DNA from: Anaerococcus sp. mt242 | GTDB taxonomy: Bacteria; Bacillota; Clostridia; Tissierellales; Peptoniphilaceae | Direction of reading: 5' to 3' | DNA length: 64,000 nucleotides | NCBI RefSeq assembly: GCF_016798225.1 | Contig: NZ_JAEUYX010000006.1 | Span: 1-64,000 of the forward strand | In this document: positions 8,432-17,864 of the stretch, one piece after another | Layout: the number at the start of each line of letters is the position of its first letter | Numbering within the stretch: the first letter of the stretch is position 1 | The notes under the pieces: model-generated | What the model was told of the DNA's origin: nothing | What the model saw: the letters and a program-made list of their open reading frames with translations, nothing else | The model's database searches: none | Position numbers and translations under genes: made by a program

Positions 8432-9085
8432 ATGAAAAAAATACTTATAATTGAAGATGATAAAAATTTAAATAAGGGCCTATCCATAGCCTTGGAAAAA
8501 GAGTATGAAATTATTTCTTTAAATACAATCAGCGAAGCGAAAAAATATATTGATAGAGCTGACCTAATTTTGTTAGATATGAATCTTCCTGATGGAGATG
8601 GGCTAGAAATAATAAAATATACTAGACAAACTTCATCCATACCTATAATTATCTTATCTGCTATAGATTTGGAAGCTTATATAATTTCAGCTATAAACTT
8701 AGGAGCAGATGATTATTTAACCAAGCCTTTTTCTCTAGGTATTTTAGAAGCTAAGATTAAAAGAGCTTTTGAAAAGATAGCTTCTAATGATTTAAGACTT
8801 TATAAAAAAGATGGGTTAGACTTTAACTTTAAAGAAAATAAATTTTATATTAATAATAAAAAGATTGATTTGACGTGGACAGAGTCTAGAATTTTGTATT
8901 ATCTAATTAAAAATAAATCCCAAGTAGTAACTAAGGAATTACTATTTGACTTTATTTGGGGAGTAGATGATGAATTTATTGACCAAAATACTCTGAGTGT
9001 AAATATATCCAGAATCAGAAATAAATTAAAACCCTATGATCCTATTAAAACAGTTTTTGGAGTTGGCTATAAATGGAATTCTTAG
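8432..9085 (+). CDS. OmpR/PhoB-family response regulator
   Basis: The 217 residues comprise a receiver domain (about 1-115) and a winged-helix DNA-binding domain (about 125-217). The acidic pair EDD is at residues 8-10, the phosphoacceptor aspartate sits in LILLDMNLPDGDG near residue 50, and the switch lysine is in DYLTKPFS near 99. I chose ATG 8432 because the alternative GTG at 8420 has no better ribosome site. It overlaps the sensor kinase by 13 bases. The linked exporter at 10032-13173, with direct repeats in its promoter, is the likely target. Confidence 0.93.
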   Translation: MKKILIIEDDKNLNKGLSIALEKEYEIISLNTISEAKKYIDRADLILLDMNLPDGDGLEIIKYTRQTSSIPIIILSAIDLEAYIISAINLGADDYLTKPFSLGILEAKIKRAFEKIASNDLRLYKKDGLDFNFKENKFYINNKKIDLTWTESRILYYLIKNKSQVVTKELLFDFIWGVDDEFIDQNTLSVNISRIRNKLKPYDPIKTVFGVGYKWNS

Positions 9086-9945
9086 CAGGCTTTTTACTTA
9101 TTATAATAGTAATTCTTTTATACAAATATATAGCATTAAAAAAGCAAATGCAGGAGCTTTCAGACTATATTGATAAGGCTTTGGATGGAAATTTAGAAAA
9201 TTCTGACTTTGATGAGATGGAATTGTCCAAGATAAAATCAAAACTCATTAAATTTTTATATGCAAGCCAGGTAAAAGAAGCAAAAATAAACACAGAAAAA
9301 AATAAAACAAAAGATCTAATAGCTGATATATCTCACCAAACCAAAACGCCAATTACAAATCTCTCTTTATACATTAGCCTATTAGAAAATGATCCAAAAG
9401 ATGAGTACATTGGAATTATAAAATATGAGCTAGATAAACTAAAATTTTTAGTTCAAGCCCTAGTAAAATCTTCAAGACTTGAATCTGATATTATTGTTTT
9501 ACAAAAAAATCAAGCAAATTTAGCAGATTTGGTAAATAATGTTTTGGGAGAATTTAAAACTATATTAGATGAAAAAAATATAACTATTGTTTTGAAAGAA
9601 GAGGATTGCGTTTTTAATTTAGATGAAAGATGGCTTAAAGAAGCTATTCACAATTTAGTAGATAATGCTATAAAATATTCGCCTGAGCATTCTACAATTA
9701 ATATCTCAGTTTATAAATCTTATCTAAACTACAATCTAGACATAGAAAATGAGTACAAGGACTTATCAGAGGAAACTTTGCCAAAAATATTTGAAAGATT
9801 TTATAGGGGCAAAAATTCAGCCTCTAAAGATGGCTTTGGTTTAGGCCTCTTTATAGCTAGAGAGATTATAGAAAAACATGGTGGCAATATAAAGGCATCT
9901 TTGAGAGAAAATAAAATAAAATTTTCGATAGACTTCCCCTTGTGA
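9073..9945 (+). CDS. Sensor histidine kinase without an extracellular sensor domain
   Basis: This 290-residue kinase has a single N-terminal membrane helix (about residues 4-20) and then goes straight into a coiled linker. The H box is ISHQTKTP near residue 94, the N box HNLVDNAIKYSP near 195, and the G box GFGLGLF near 257. No extracellular loop is present, so it resembles the small kinases paired with Vex/Bce-type transporters, in which the permease or membrane state supplies the signal. It overlaps the regulator gene. Confidence 0.9.
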   Translation: MEFLAGFLLIIIVILLYKYIALKKQMQELSDYIDKALDGNLENSDFDEMELSKIKSKLIKFLYASQVKEAKINTEKNKTKDLIADISHQTKTPITNLSLYISLLENDPKDEYIGIIKYELDKLKFLVQALVKSSRLESDIIVLQKNQANLADLVNNVLGEFKTILDEKNITIVLKEEDCVFNLDERWLKEAIHNLVDNAIKYSPEHSTINISVYKSYLNYNLDIENEYKDLSEETLPKIFERFYRGKNSASKDGFGLGLFIAREIIEKHGGNIKASLRENKIKFSIDFPL

Positions 9946-9958
9946 GAAGTCTTTTTTC
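9929..9958 (+). terminator. Terminator overlapping the end of the kinase gene
   Basis: AGACTTC-CCCTTGTG-GAGAAGTCT-type pairing is followed by TTTTTTCTT, with the stop codon inside the loop. It separates the two-component genes from the exporter operon. Confidence 0.65.
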
Positions 9959-10012
9959 TTACAAAACTGTAAGAAACATTGTAAGTACTTTGTAAGATTG
10001 AGATGTTATATT
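9957..10012 (+). promoter_or_regulatory. Regulated promoter of the ABC exporter with TGTAAG repeats
   Basis: TGTAAG occurs at 9968-9973, 9980-9985 and 9991-9996, that is every 11-12 bases or one helical turn. The first copy also forms a dyad with the upstream TTACA. A -10-like TATATT lies at 10007-10012, but no matching -35 box is seen at the right distance. Helical-phase direct repeats at the -35 position are typical for activation by OmpR-family regulators, and the regulator gene is adjacent. The binding itself is inferred. Confidence 0.5.
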
Positions 10013-10031
10013 ATATAAAGAGGTGATATAT

Positions 10032-10709
10032 ATGTTAAAAGTAGAAAATTTAAAAAAATATTATAAAACAAATGATATCGAGCTAAGAGCTCTGGATGGA
10101 GTATCTTTTGCAGTAGAAAAAGGAGAGTTTATTTCTATAATTGGGGCATCTGGTTCTGGAAAGTCAACCCTATTACATTTATTAGGAGGGCTTGATTATC
10201 CTACAAGTGGAAAAGTAATTATTGATAATACAGATATTTATGCTTTAAAAGATGATGAAAGGACTATATTTAGAAGAAGAAATATTGGCTTTGTATTTCA
10301 GGCTTATAATCTTTTGCCAATGTTAAATGTATATGAAAATATAATTATACCTTTTGGTCTTGATGGAGATAAGGTAGATAAAAAATATGTTGACAATATC
10401 ATAGATATACTTGAAATTAAAGATCAAGTAGATAAAATGCCCAATGAATTATCAGGAGGCCAACAACAAAGAGTTGCTATAGCAAGAGCCTTGGTTACAA
10501 AACCATCTATAATTTTAGCTGATGAACCTACTGGGAATTTGGATTCAAAATCATCATCCCAAGTTGTTTATTTATTAAAAAGGATAAATAAGGAGCTTGG
10601 AAATACTATTCTTATGATAACCCATGATGATGCTGTGGCCCAAGCAGCAGAAAAAACTTTAAGGATAGAAGATGGAAAGTTGGTGGCTAATAATGAAAGT
10701 TCAAAATAG
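10032..10709 (+). CDS. ABC transporter ATPase (MacB/LolD type)
   Basis: The 225-residue nucleotide-binding protein shows Walker A GASGSGKST, Q-loop VFQAYNLLP, signature LSGGQQQRVAIARAL, Walker B IILADEPTG and the H-loop histidine in MITHD. The NLDSKSS D-loop is typical of the MacB/LolD/FtsE branch. The start at 10032 is better placed than an upstream ATG at 10023 because AGAGGTGA precedes it at the right distance. It energises the FtsX-type permease that follows and overlaps it by 17 bases. Confidence 0.93.
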   Translation: MLKVENLKKYYKTNDIELRALDGVSFAVEKGEFISIIGASGSGKSTLLHLLGGLDYPTSGKVIIDNTDIYALKDDERTIFRRRNIGFVFQAYNLLPMLNVYENIIIPFGLDGDKVDKKYVDNIIDILEIKDQVDKMPNELSGGQQQRVAIARALVTKPSIILADEPTGNLDSKSSSQVVYLLKRINKELGNTILMITHDDAVAQAAEKTLRIEDGKLVANNESSK

Positions 10710-13173
10710 AGCCTATATCAGAAAGCTAGCCAAAGCTATTTTAACTACTAATAAAAGTAGAAGAAATATTCTTTTATTAGCAATTGCTTTAACTTGTATA
10801 CTATTTACAAGTCTTTTTTCAGTAGTATTGGGCCTTGGCAAAAGTATGGAAGCTCAAACGATGAAAACTGTGGGGTCGATCAGCCACGGCTCATATAAAG
10901 AAGTTTCTAGCAAAGATATAGAAATTTTATCCAAAGATAAAGATATAAAGAAATATGCGATAAAAAAACACATTGGTATTCTAGATGATGAAAAAATAAG
11001 AGCAGAGTTATCTTATAGTGATAAAAATGGATTTGACTGGTCATTATTTGACAATGTTCGTGGAAGATATCCTGAAAAAGAAAACCAAGTATTTATAGAT
11101 ATAGCCACTGCAAAGAAACTAGGCTACAAAGGTGAAATTGGAGAAAAAATAAAGATTCCATTTAATATAGAAAAACCTTACACTGGAGAGCTTATAGAAA
11201 AGAAAATCGGAGATTTTGTTATATCTGGAACATATCAAAGTCCGATAGATTCCAACGTTGGTGTAGGACAAATATACTTATCAAAAGCCTATGTAGATAA
11301 ATTGTCACTTCCAGATACCAATAACGATATGGAAGTAATGCTAAATAATTCATTTATGATAAAGGATAAACTTTTAAAAATTGCAGAAAGAAATGGATAT
11401 AAGGTGTCAGATAGTCCTGGTAATTTATCTGATAAAGAAATAAGAATTGGAGTTAATTTCGCCTATCTTTTATCCGGAGCTGATGGTACAGACTTTACGA
11501 TGTTTTTACCAGCATTGCTCTTATTAATTTTAGTAATGCTTGCAGGATTTTTAATTATTAATAATATCTTTAAAATATCTGTAAATGAAGATATAAACTT
11601 ACTTGGATTACTTAAAACTATAGGTATGACAAAGGTACAAATTAAAAGACTTGTTCATTTAGAATCTTTTATAATAGCGATCCCATCTATAATATTGGGC
11701 AATATTATAGGAATTACTATCGGGAAAATAATTTTAAATAAAATATTTTCTACTAATGTAGTATTAGCAAATATAAATCTATCATTAGTTTTAATATTAC
11801 TAGTTATACTTTTTTCAACCATATTTACTTTATTAACTGTTTTTCTATCAGTTATGAGTCCGGCAAAATATGCAGCTAAAATTTCACCGATAGATGCTAG
11901 TAAATATAACGAAACTCAGGTAAAAAAGAAATATAAAAGTGATAATATTTCTCTAGGGAAACTTGCAAGAAGGCAGGTTTTTTCAAATAAATTTAGATTT
12001 ATCTCAATTGTTCTTTCTATGAGTCTATCAGCAGTTATTTTAAATAGTGTTTTAACTTATACAAGTAATATAGATTTGGAGAAAGGAATATCAGATGTAA
12101 TCGTAACTGATTATAATATAGCAAGTCCTAAGTATTTTAGATATAGGTATTACGATAAAGAAGACAGTCTAAAAGAAACACTTATTGATCAGATAAAGGA
12201 GCATCAAGGATTTAAAGATGGAGGAGCCTTATACTATTATGGTGATGAATATCAGTATCCAGATATAACGGTTGAAGGAAAAAAGATTGCTCCACTCTTA
12301 CTTGGAGTAGATGATTATTTAATAAATAAACAGAAATTTTTAGAAGGAGAATTTGATAAAGATAAATGGAATAACGGCTCTTATGCTATTGTAGGTGAAG
12401 ATAGCGATAAAAAATCTTCTTTTAAAGCTGGAGATAAAATTAAAATTAAAGTGAAAAATACTATAAAAGAAGTCCAAATTATGGGAAAAATTAACTATAA
12501 TTATTCCGATGGTTTAAGATATTATCCTATTATTCAAGAAGATCGATTTGATGAGTCTAGTCCTGAGTTGGATATAGAATATCTTTATTTAAACCCTAAT
12601 TTGTACGAAGAACTCACTGGAGATAGGAGCATAATGTCCTATGGATTTGATGTAGAGGATAGTGCAAAAGAAAACTTTGATGAATTTTTAAAATCCTTTG
12701 AAGATGAACCAGACTTTTCTTATGATTCAAGAGATATTCAGATAAATTCTTTTAAAGATTTCAAAAATCTTATAGAATTTGTGGGTTATAGTTTATCTAT
12801 AGTATTGTTTTTAATTTCTGTACTAAACTTTATAAATATTATTGCTACAGAAATTTTAAGAAACAAGGTTAATCTCTCAATCCTTGAAGCTATTGGAATG
12901 ACAAAAGATAATATTAAGAAATATTTAATAAAGAAGAATTTGATATATTCAATTTCAAGCTTAGTATTTTCTTTCATAGTGATGCTACTTGTAAATAAAT
13001 TTATATTGATAGATTTTATGGCAGAAACTAAGTGGACAACATTTAGTTTCATAATTACACCGCTTCTTATGGTGAATATCGCAAATATAATCATAGGAAT
13101 ACTGTTTACTAACAAATTTTATGAAAAACACAGTCGTGACAGTCTTGTTGATAGGATAAGAAGTTTAGAATAA
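10693..13173 (+). CDS. FtsX/MacB-type ABC transporter permease
   Basis: This 826-residue permease has an N-terminal membrane helix (about residues 25-45), a long extracellular domain, a block of three helices with an FtsX fold (about 265-390), a further helix near 440, a second extracellular domain, and a final three-helix FtsX block (about 690-810). Two FtsX cores in one chain match the Vex/YknZ-like exporters of Firmicutes. The start is the ATG preceded by GGTGG; an in-frame ATG at 10672 is possible. With the kinase and regulator it forms a peptide- or antibiotic-response module; the substrate cannot be read. Confidence 0.88.
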   Translation: MKVQNRAYIRKLAKAILTTNKSRRNILLLAIALTCILFTSLFSVVLGLGKSMEAQTMKTVGSISHGSYKEVSSKDIEILSKDKDIKKYAIKKHIGILDDEKIRAELSYSDKNGFDWSLFDNVRGRYPEKENQVFIDIATAKKLGYKGEIGEKIKIPFNIEKPYTGELIEKKIGDFVISGTYQSPIDSNVGVGQIYLSKAYVDKLSLPDTNNDMEVMLNNSFMIKDKLLKIAERNGYKVSDSPGNLSDKEIRIGVNFAYLLSGADGTDFTMFLPALLLLILVMLAGFLIINNIFKISVNEDINLLGLLKTIGMTKVQIKRLVHLESFIIAIPSIILGNIIGITIGKIILNKIFSTNVVLANINLSLVLILLVILFSTIFTLLTVFLSVMSPAKYAAKISPIDASKYNETQVKKKYKSDNISLGKLARRQVFSNKFRFISIVLSMSLSAVILNSVLTYTSNIDLEKGISDVIVTDYNIASPKYFRYRYYDKEDSLKETLIDQIKEHQGFKDGGALYYYGDEYQYPDITVEGKKIAPLLLGVDDYLINKQKFLEGEFDKDKWNNGSYAIVGEDSDKKSSFKAGDKIKIKVKNTIKEVQIMGKINYNYSDGLRYYPIIQEDRFDESSPELDIEYLYLNPNLYEELTGDRSIMSYGFDVEDSAKENFDEFLKSFEDEPDFSYDSRDIQINSFKDFKNLIEFVGYSLSIVLFLISVLNFINIIATEILRNKVNLSILEAIGMTKDNIKKYLIKKNLIYSISSLVFSFIVMLLVNKFILIDFMAETKWTTFSFIITPLLMVNIANIIIGILFTNKFYEKHSRDSLVDRIRSLE

Positions 13174-13204
13174 ATATTTTTTATCAGTCATATCGAAAGA
13201 GATT

Positions 13205-13243
13205 AAAAAAGACTATGAGTTTTAAGGCTCATAGTCTTTTTTG
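13205..13243. terminator. Terminator after the exporter operon
   Basis: AAAAAAGACTATGAG pairs with CTCATAGTCTTTTTT across an eight-base loop. The A/T flanks make it usable from both strands. Confidence 0.88.
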
Positions 13244-13312
13244 TTTATTTTCTAAAAATCTTATCTAGAAAGTGAATTTTAAAATTTTGCTTAATTTATT
13301 TTATTACAGATT

Positions 13313-13945
13313 TTATTCATAGCTAGATAAACTTTCGTTTGGTATTATTTCTAGCTCAGCAAGTTTACCCTGATACATAGTAAATATTACCACGTATTTA
13401 CTGTTTAAATACATATAATATTGGTCGTTTTGGGCATCTTTGGTATTTTGGCGTAGTTCTATGATTTCCTTATCTGGAACTTTTGCTTCTATATCGTAAA
13501 GGGCGTCTCCAAATTTTATATCACCTAAGGCAAAGTCCATGCTAGCTAGATCAAAATTTGAAATTTCAATGTAATTAATTGGTGTATCTATAATGTTGAT
13601 ATCCGTACTACTATTATTTGTAGCTTTTACAAATATTTGATTGTCATCCTTTGTAAGAAAAATATCGGCAGTTTTACCAGCAGGGATTGTTTTTAGATTT
13701 TCTTTTTGAGCTTCGCCATCTATGGCAGCGTTATAATCAAAGCCATTTTGAACAAAACGTCCCACATTTGGCGGGAAAGTATAGCCAAAGTCGTCTAATT
13801 TAAAGTCGCCTTCTATATTTTTTCTGTTATTTTCATCGGCCTTATCTATATTTTTTTGCAAAGAAAAATTCTCATACATAAAGTCTTGGGCCTCTTGGCA
13901 GGAGTTAAGGGATAGGGCCATTAGTATTATCAAAAGTATTTTCAT
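13313..13945 (-). CDS. Hypothetical lipoprotein
   Basis: I do not recognise this 210-residue protein. Residues 1-16 form a short lipoprotein signal with the lipobox LNSC, the modified cysteine being C16, so it should be anchored outside the membrane. The mature part is acidic and includes an N-terminal helical segment and a mixed region without cysteine or recognisable catalytic motif. It is transcribed divergently from ilvA. The ATG is preceded by AAAGGAGAA. It appears monocistronic. Confidence 0.72.
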   Translation of the reverse strand: MKILLIILMALSLNSCQEAQDFMYENFSLQKNIDKADENNRKNIEGDFKLDDFGYTFPPNVGRFVQNGFDYNAAIDGEAQKENLKTIPAGKTADIFLTKDDNQIFVKATNNSSTDINIIDTPINYIEISNFDLASMDFALGDIKFGDALYDIEAKVPDKEIIELRQNTKDAQNDQYYMYLNSKYVVIFTMYQGKLAELEIIPNESLSSYE

Positions 13946-14050
13946 ATTTTCTCCTTTATTGCTTTAATTATATCAAGATTTTTTGAATTATAAAACTGTT
14001 TAATATTTGTCAAAAAATTGTTATAATCAATTATAGAAAGGAAGTGTATT

Positions 14051-15235
14051 ATGTTTGATTTTACAAGTGCTAAAAAGAGACTAGATGAGGTCGTTAGACC
14101 AACTCATTTGATTTATTCAGAATACTTTTCTGATATTGCTTCTAATAACGTTTACCTAAAACCAGAAAATATGCAAAAAACTGGGTCTTTTAAGATCCGC
14201 GGAGCCTATAATAAGCTATCAAAACTAGATGAGCAGTCAAAAGAAGTAGGCATTATCACAGCATCTGCTGGAAACCACGCCCAAGGAGTAGCTTACTCTG
14301 CAAACAAACTTGGCATCAATGCTACAATTTGTATGCCAGAGCAAACTCCTATGATAAAGGTAGATGGTACTTTAAAATACGGGGCAAATGTTGTTTTATA
14401 CGGAGAAAACTTCGATGCATGCAAAGACCATGCTATAAAATTAGCTGAGGAAAACGGATATACCTTTATTCCTCCATTTGATGATTTAGATGTTATAGAA
14501 GGTCAAGGAACTATCGGACTTGAAATCATAGATGAACTTGAATATGTAGATTATGTCATCGTCCCAGTTGGTGGTGGCGGACTTATTGCAGGAGTTGCAA
14601 AATGTATTAAACAAATCAGTCCACTTATCAAAGTCATTGGGGTTGAGCCATATTCTGCTCGTTCTATGCAAGAATCTATCAAAAAAGGTAAGATAATTAA
14701 GTTAGAAGGTGTTGATACAATTGCGGATGGTACAGCCGTTGCAGAAGTGGGATCATACACATACGACATTGCAAAAGACTATGTAGATGACTGGATTACA
14801 GTAACTGATGAGGAAATCCTCATGGCATTTACAAACCTAATGGAAAAGCACAAATTAGTTGCAGAACCATCTGGAGTCCTAAGTCTGGCTGCCCTTAATA
14901 AACTAAATTTTTATAACAAAAATGTAGTTTCTATTATAAGTGGGGGCAATATCGATATGAGTTTTATCTCCCAACTTATCAATCGTGGACTATACGAAAC
15001 TGGCCGTATTACCCGTATTAACGTGGAAGTGCCAAATATACCAGGCAAACTCCAATCATTATTAGCAGATATTGCCTCAACCAAGGCAAATGTCATCTCA
15101 ATAGACCATGACAGCCTAAAAGAAGCCAGCAGATTTAAAAATATAAATGTAGAAATCACCTTAGAAACAAACGGCCCAGACCATGTCAAAAAAATCCACG
15201 ATGTCATAGCTAAGAAAGGATACATAATACATTGA
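14051..15235 (+). CDS. ilvA: Threonine ammonia-lyase with ACT domain
   Basis: This PLP enzyme converts threonine to 2-oxobutyrate and ammonia. The PLP lysine is in GSFKIRGA near residue 51, with SAGNHAQG near 80 and the phosphate-binding glycine loop VGGGGLIAG near 175. Residues about 325-394 form a single ACT domain (RINVEVPNIPGKL). The 394-residue length fits the TdcB/short IlvA branch, shared by catabolic and biosynthetic enzymes, so the role (isoleucine synthesis or energy) is undecided. It overlaps the murE start by four bases. Confidence 0.92.
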   Translation: MFDFTSAKKRLDEVVRPTHLIYSEYFSDIASNNVYLKPENMQKTGSFKIRGAYNKLSKLDEQSKEVGIITASAGNHAQGVAYSANKLGINATICMPEQTPMIKVDGTLKYGANVVLYGENFDACKDHAIKLAEENGYTFIPPFDDLDVIEGQGTIGLEIIDELEYVDYVIVPVGGGGLIAGVAKCIKQISPLIKVIGVEPYSARSMQESIKKGKIIKLEGVDTIADGTAVAEVGSYTYDIAKDYVDDWITVTDEEILMAFTNLMEKHKLVAEPSGVLSLAALNKLNFYNKNVVSIISGGNIDMSFISQLINRGLYETGRITRINVEVPNIPGKLQSLLADIASTKANVISIDHDSLKEASRFKNINVEITLETNGPDHVKKIHDVIAKKGYIIH

Positions 15236-16659
15236 CCTTTGATAGTTTAGTAAATCAAATTGACTATATAGATATAAAAGAACAAAATGATGAAGAAATA
15301 AAAAATATAACAAACAACTCAAAATTAGTGGAAGATGGCGATATATTTGTAGCGGTCGCAGGTACTCTAAGTGATGGCCACAAATACATCGGTCATGCCA
15401 TAGAAAATGGTGCAAAAACTATAGTTTATCAAAGTGATATAGACTTTAAGGATGGGATAAACTATATAAAAGTAGCAGACAGTAGACGCGCCCTATCTGA
15501 TATTTCAAACATCTTAGAAGATTTCCCATCAAAGAAAATGACGGTTGTAGGGGTGACAGGGACAAATGGAAAAACTACAACAGCAACCACCATTTATTAT
15601 TTGATGAAAGAAATATATGGCAATGCTACAAATATCGGTACAGATGGGACTTTTATAGGAGATGAACGCTCTGATACATCAAATACTACACCAGATATTT
15701 ATATTTTAAATAAGATTTTTAATCAGAGTTTAGAAAAGAATATAGATCATGTAGTACTTGAAGCATCAAGCCATGGCCTAGTTCAAAACCGCCTAAATGG
15801 CATTGACTTTGACTATGGAATATTTACCAATCTTTCCACAGAGCATTTAGATTATCATAAAACAATGGATGAGTATTTTGCGGCAAAAATGATACTTTTA
15901 GATCATGCTAAGAAAAGAATTGTAAATATAGATGATCCATACGGAAAAAAAGCCAAAGAAAAATTTCAGGATGCTATAACTTTTGGAAAAGAAAGTGGGT
16001 CTGATTATCAAGCCACTGATATAGTAAAAAATGAAAAAACTACTGATTTTAAAGTAAATGGAGTAGATTTTACTATAAATTCCATAGCAGATTATGAGAT
16101 TTATAATAAACTTGCTGCAATTGCAACTTTAAATAATATGGGAGCTAGCCTTGAAGAAATTTCTCAAAAATTAAAAGTATTTAAGGGATTACCATCAAGA
16201 TTTCAATATGTAGAAAATGATTTAGATAAAAATATAATCATAGACTTTGCCCACACACCAAGGGCCTTTGAGGCGATTTTTGAATCCATACCAAAAGATG
16301 TAAAAACCTATGCAGTTTTTGGTATAAATGGCGACAGAAATACAGAATTTAGAAGGCTTATAGGAAATGCCTGTGCAAAAAATTATGTTTTTGCAGTAAT
16401 TACTACAGATGATCCAAAATTTGACAATTATGAACATATCACAGATGAGATTGCAGCAGGGATTGATGAACTTGGTGGAAAGTACGAACGCATAGAAGAC
16501 CGCTTAGAAGCTATGACTTTTGCTATAAAAAAAGCAAATCCGGGAGACTATATCCTTATGCTTGGAAAAGGTGAAGAGCATTTTATGAAATATCACGGCA
16601 ATGAAAAAACTCCATACAATGAAATTGAAACAGTCCAAGAGGCTATAAAAAACCAATGA
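15232..16659 (+). CDS. murE: UDP-MurNAc-tripeptide synthetase (MurE type)
   Basis: It adds the third amino acid to UDP-MurNAc-L-Ala-D-Glu in peptidoglycan synthesis. The P-loop GVTGTNGKTTT is near residue 106, with EASSHGL near 181 and the central-domain HLDYH near 203. The position occupied by DNPR in DAP-adding enzymes reads DDPK here, which argues against diaminopimelate and fits a lysine- or ornithine-type wall. The start is TTG inside the ilvA stop region, with AGAAAGGA upstream, so translation is coupled to ilvA. The 475-residue length is normal. Confidence 0.88.
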   Translation: MTFDSLVNQIDYIDIKEQNDEEIKNITNNSKLVEDGDIFVAVAGTLSDGHKYIGHAIENGAKTIVYQSDIDFKDGINYIKVADSRRALSDISNILEDFPSKKMTVVGVTGTNGKTTTATTIYYLMKEIYGNATNIGTDGTFIGDERSDTSNTTPDIYILNKIFNQSLEKNIDHVVLEASSHGLVQNRLNGIDFDYGIFTNLSTEHLDYHKTMDEYFAAKMILLDHAKKRIVNIDDPYGKKAKEKFQDAITFGKESGSDYQATDIVKNEKTTDFKVNGVDFTINSIADYEIYNKLAAIATLNNMGASLEEISQKLKVFKGLPSRFQYVENDLDKNIIIDFAHTPRAFEAIFESIPKDVKTYAVFGINGDRNTEFRRLIGNACAKNYVFAVITTDDPKFDNYEHITDEIAAGIDELGGKYERIEDRLEAMTFAIKKANPGDYILMLGKGEEHFMKYHGNEKTPYNEIETVQEAIKNQ

Positions 16660-17864
16660 AAATTTTAGTAATTGGGGCAGGAGTAGCTGGTCTATTTTTT
16701 GCCTCCTTTATGGACAAACACGATGTCACAGTTATTGAAAAAAATGAATTTGCTGGCAGAAAACTTTTGGCAACAGGCAATGGCCGTTGTAATTTTACCA
16801 ACCTTAACTTTTCGGCAGACAATTTTAAGGCAAGCAGTGATCAACTTATAAACTATGCAATTAAATATTTTACCAATCAAGATTTGATAAAATATTTAAA
16901 CGAAATTGGGATTGCCACAACAAATCTCCCATCAGGGAGGTGTTATCCCAAGACTATGAGTGCGAAAACTGTCAGAGACTCTCTGTTTTTGGCAGCAGAA
17001 GATAAGGCGAAATTTGTCTTTAATGAAGAAGTGATAGATATTAACTTTAAAAATAAAAAGGTAAAAACCAGTAACAAAACTTATTCATATGACAAATTAG
17101 TAATAGGAAGTGGTGGGATCACCCTAAAAAATTCTGGATCAGATGGAAAGATTTTTGATTTGATAAAAAATCAAATTCCTCTTACAGATATGACCTATGC
17201 AATAACAAATTATGAAACCCGTGAGAAGCTTTCAAAAAAAGCAAAGGGGACAAAGGTTACTGCAAAAGCAAGTTTATATGTAGATGATAAATTTATAAAA
17301 GCATCTACTGATGATGTGATTTTTCAAGACTATGGACTCACAGGAACAGCAATTTTGGATATTTCAAATGACCTATCAGAAAGTTTATCTTATAAAAAGT
17401 CCTCTCATATATATATAGACTTTTTCCCAGAATATTCCCGAGAAGACTTTATAAATTATCTGTCTAGCCTTTTAAATAAATTTGCTAAAAGGCCTATAAA
17501 AGATATACTAATTGGTGTAATCAACGAAAAATTAATCGATGATATACTAAAAATTTCAAATATTAAGCCTTTCAAAAAGGGTTTTGAAATCGATAATAGG
17601 GACTTTTATAACCTAGTAAATACGATAAAGTCTCTAAGGTTTGAAGTTTTAGATATACATGATAGACAAAATGCCCAAGTCACTCTTGGTGGTGTGGATA
17701 GCAATTTTATAAATCCCAAAACTATGGAATCTACAAAGATTAAGGATGTATTTTTCATAGGAGAATGCCAAGATGTAGCTGGTGATTGCGGAGGATATAA
17801 TATTTCCTGGGCAGCCTCCACTGCAAAAGTAGCCAGTGATTATTTAAGGAGCTTAGATGTTTAA
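16656..17864 (+). CDS. FAD-dependent oxidoreductase of the HI0933/YhiN family
   Basis: The 402-residue flavoprotein has an N-terminal dinucleotide-binding GAGVAGLFFA motif (residues 7-16), the family signature GNGRCNFTN near 42, and a C-terminal FAD motif GECQDVAGDCGGYNIS. This family is widespread and largely uncharacterised. It overlaps murE by four bases and the next gene by eight, so it belongs to the ilvA-murE transcript. No membrane segments are seen. Its substrate is unknown. Confidence 0.87.
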   Translation: MKILVIGAGVAGLFFASFMDKHDVTVIEKNEFAGRKLLATGNGRCNFTNLNFSADNFKASSDQLINYAIKYFTNQDLIKYLNEIGIATTNLPSGRCYPKTMSAKTVRDSLFLAAEDKAKFVFNEEVIDINFKNKKVKTSNKTYSYDKLVIGSGGITLKNSGSDGKIFDLIKNQIPLTDMTYAITNYETREKLSKKAKGTKVTAKASLYVDDKFIKASTDDVIFQDYGLTGTAILDISNDLSESLSYKKSSHIYIDFFPEYSREDFINYLSSLLNKFAKRPIKDILIGVINEKLIDDILKISNIKPFKKGFEIDNRDFYNLVNTIKSLRFEVLDIHDRQNAQVTLGGVDSNFINPKTMESTKIKDVFFIGECQDVAGDCGGYNISWAASTAKVASDYLRSLDV

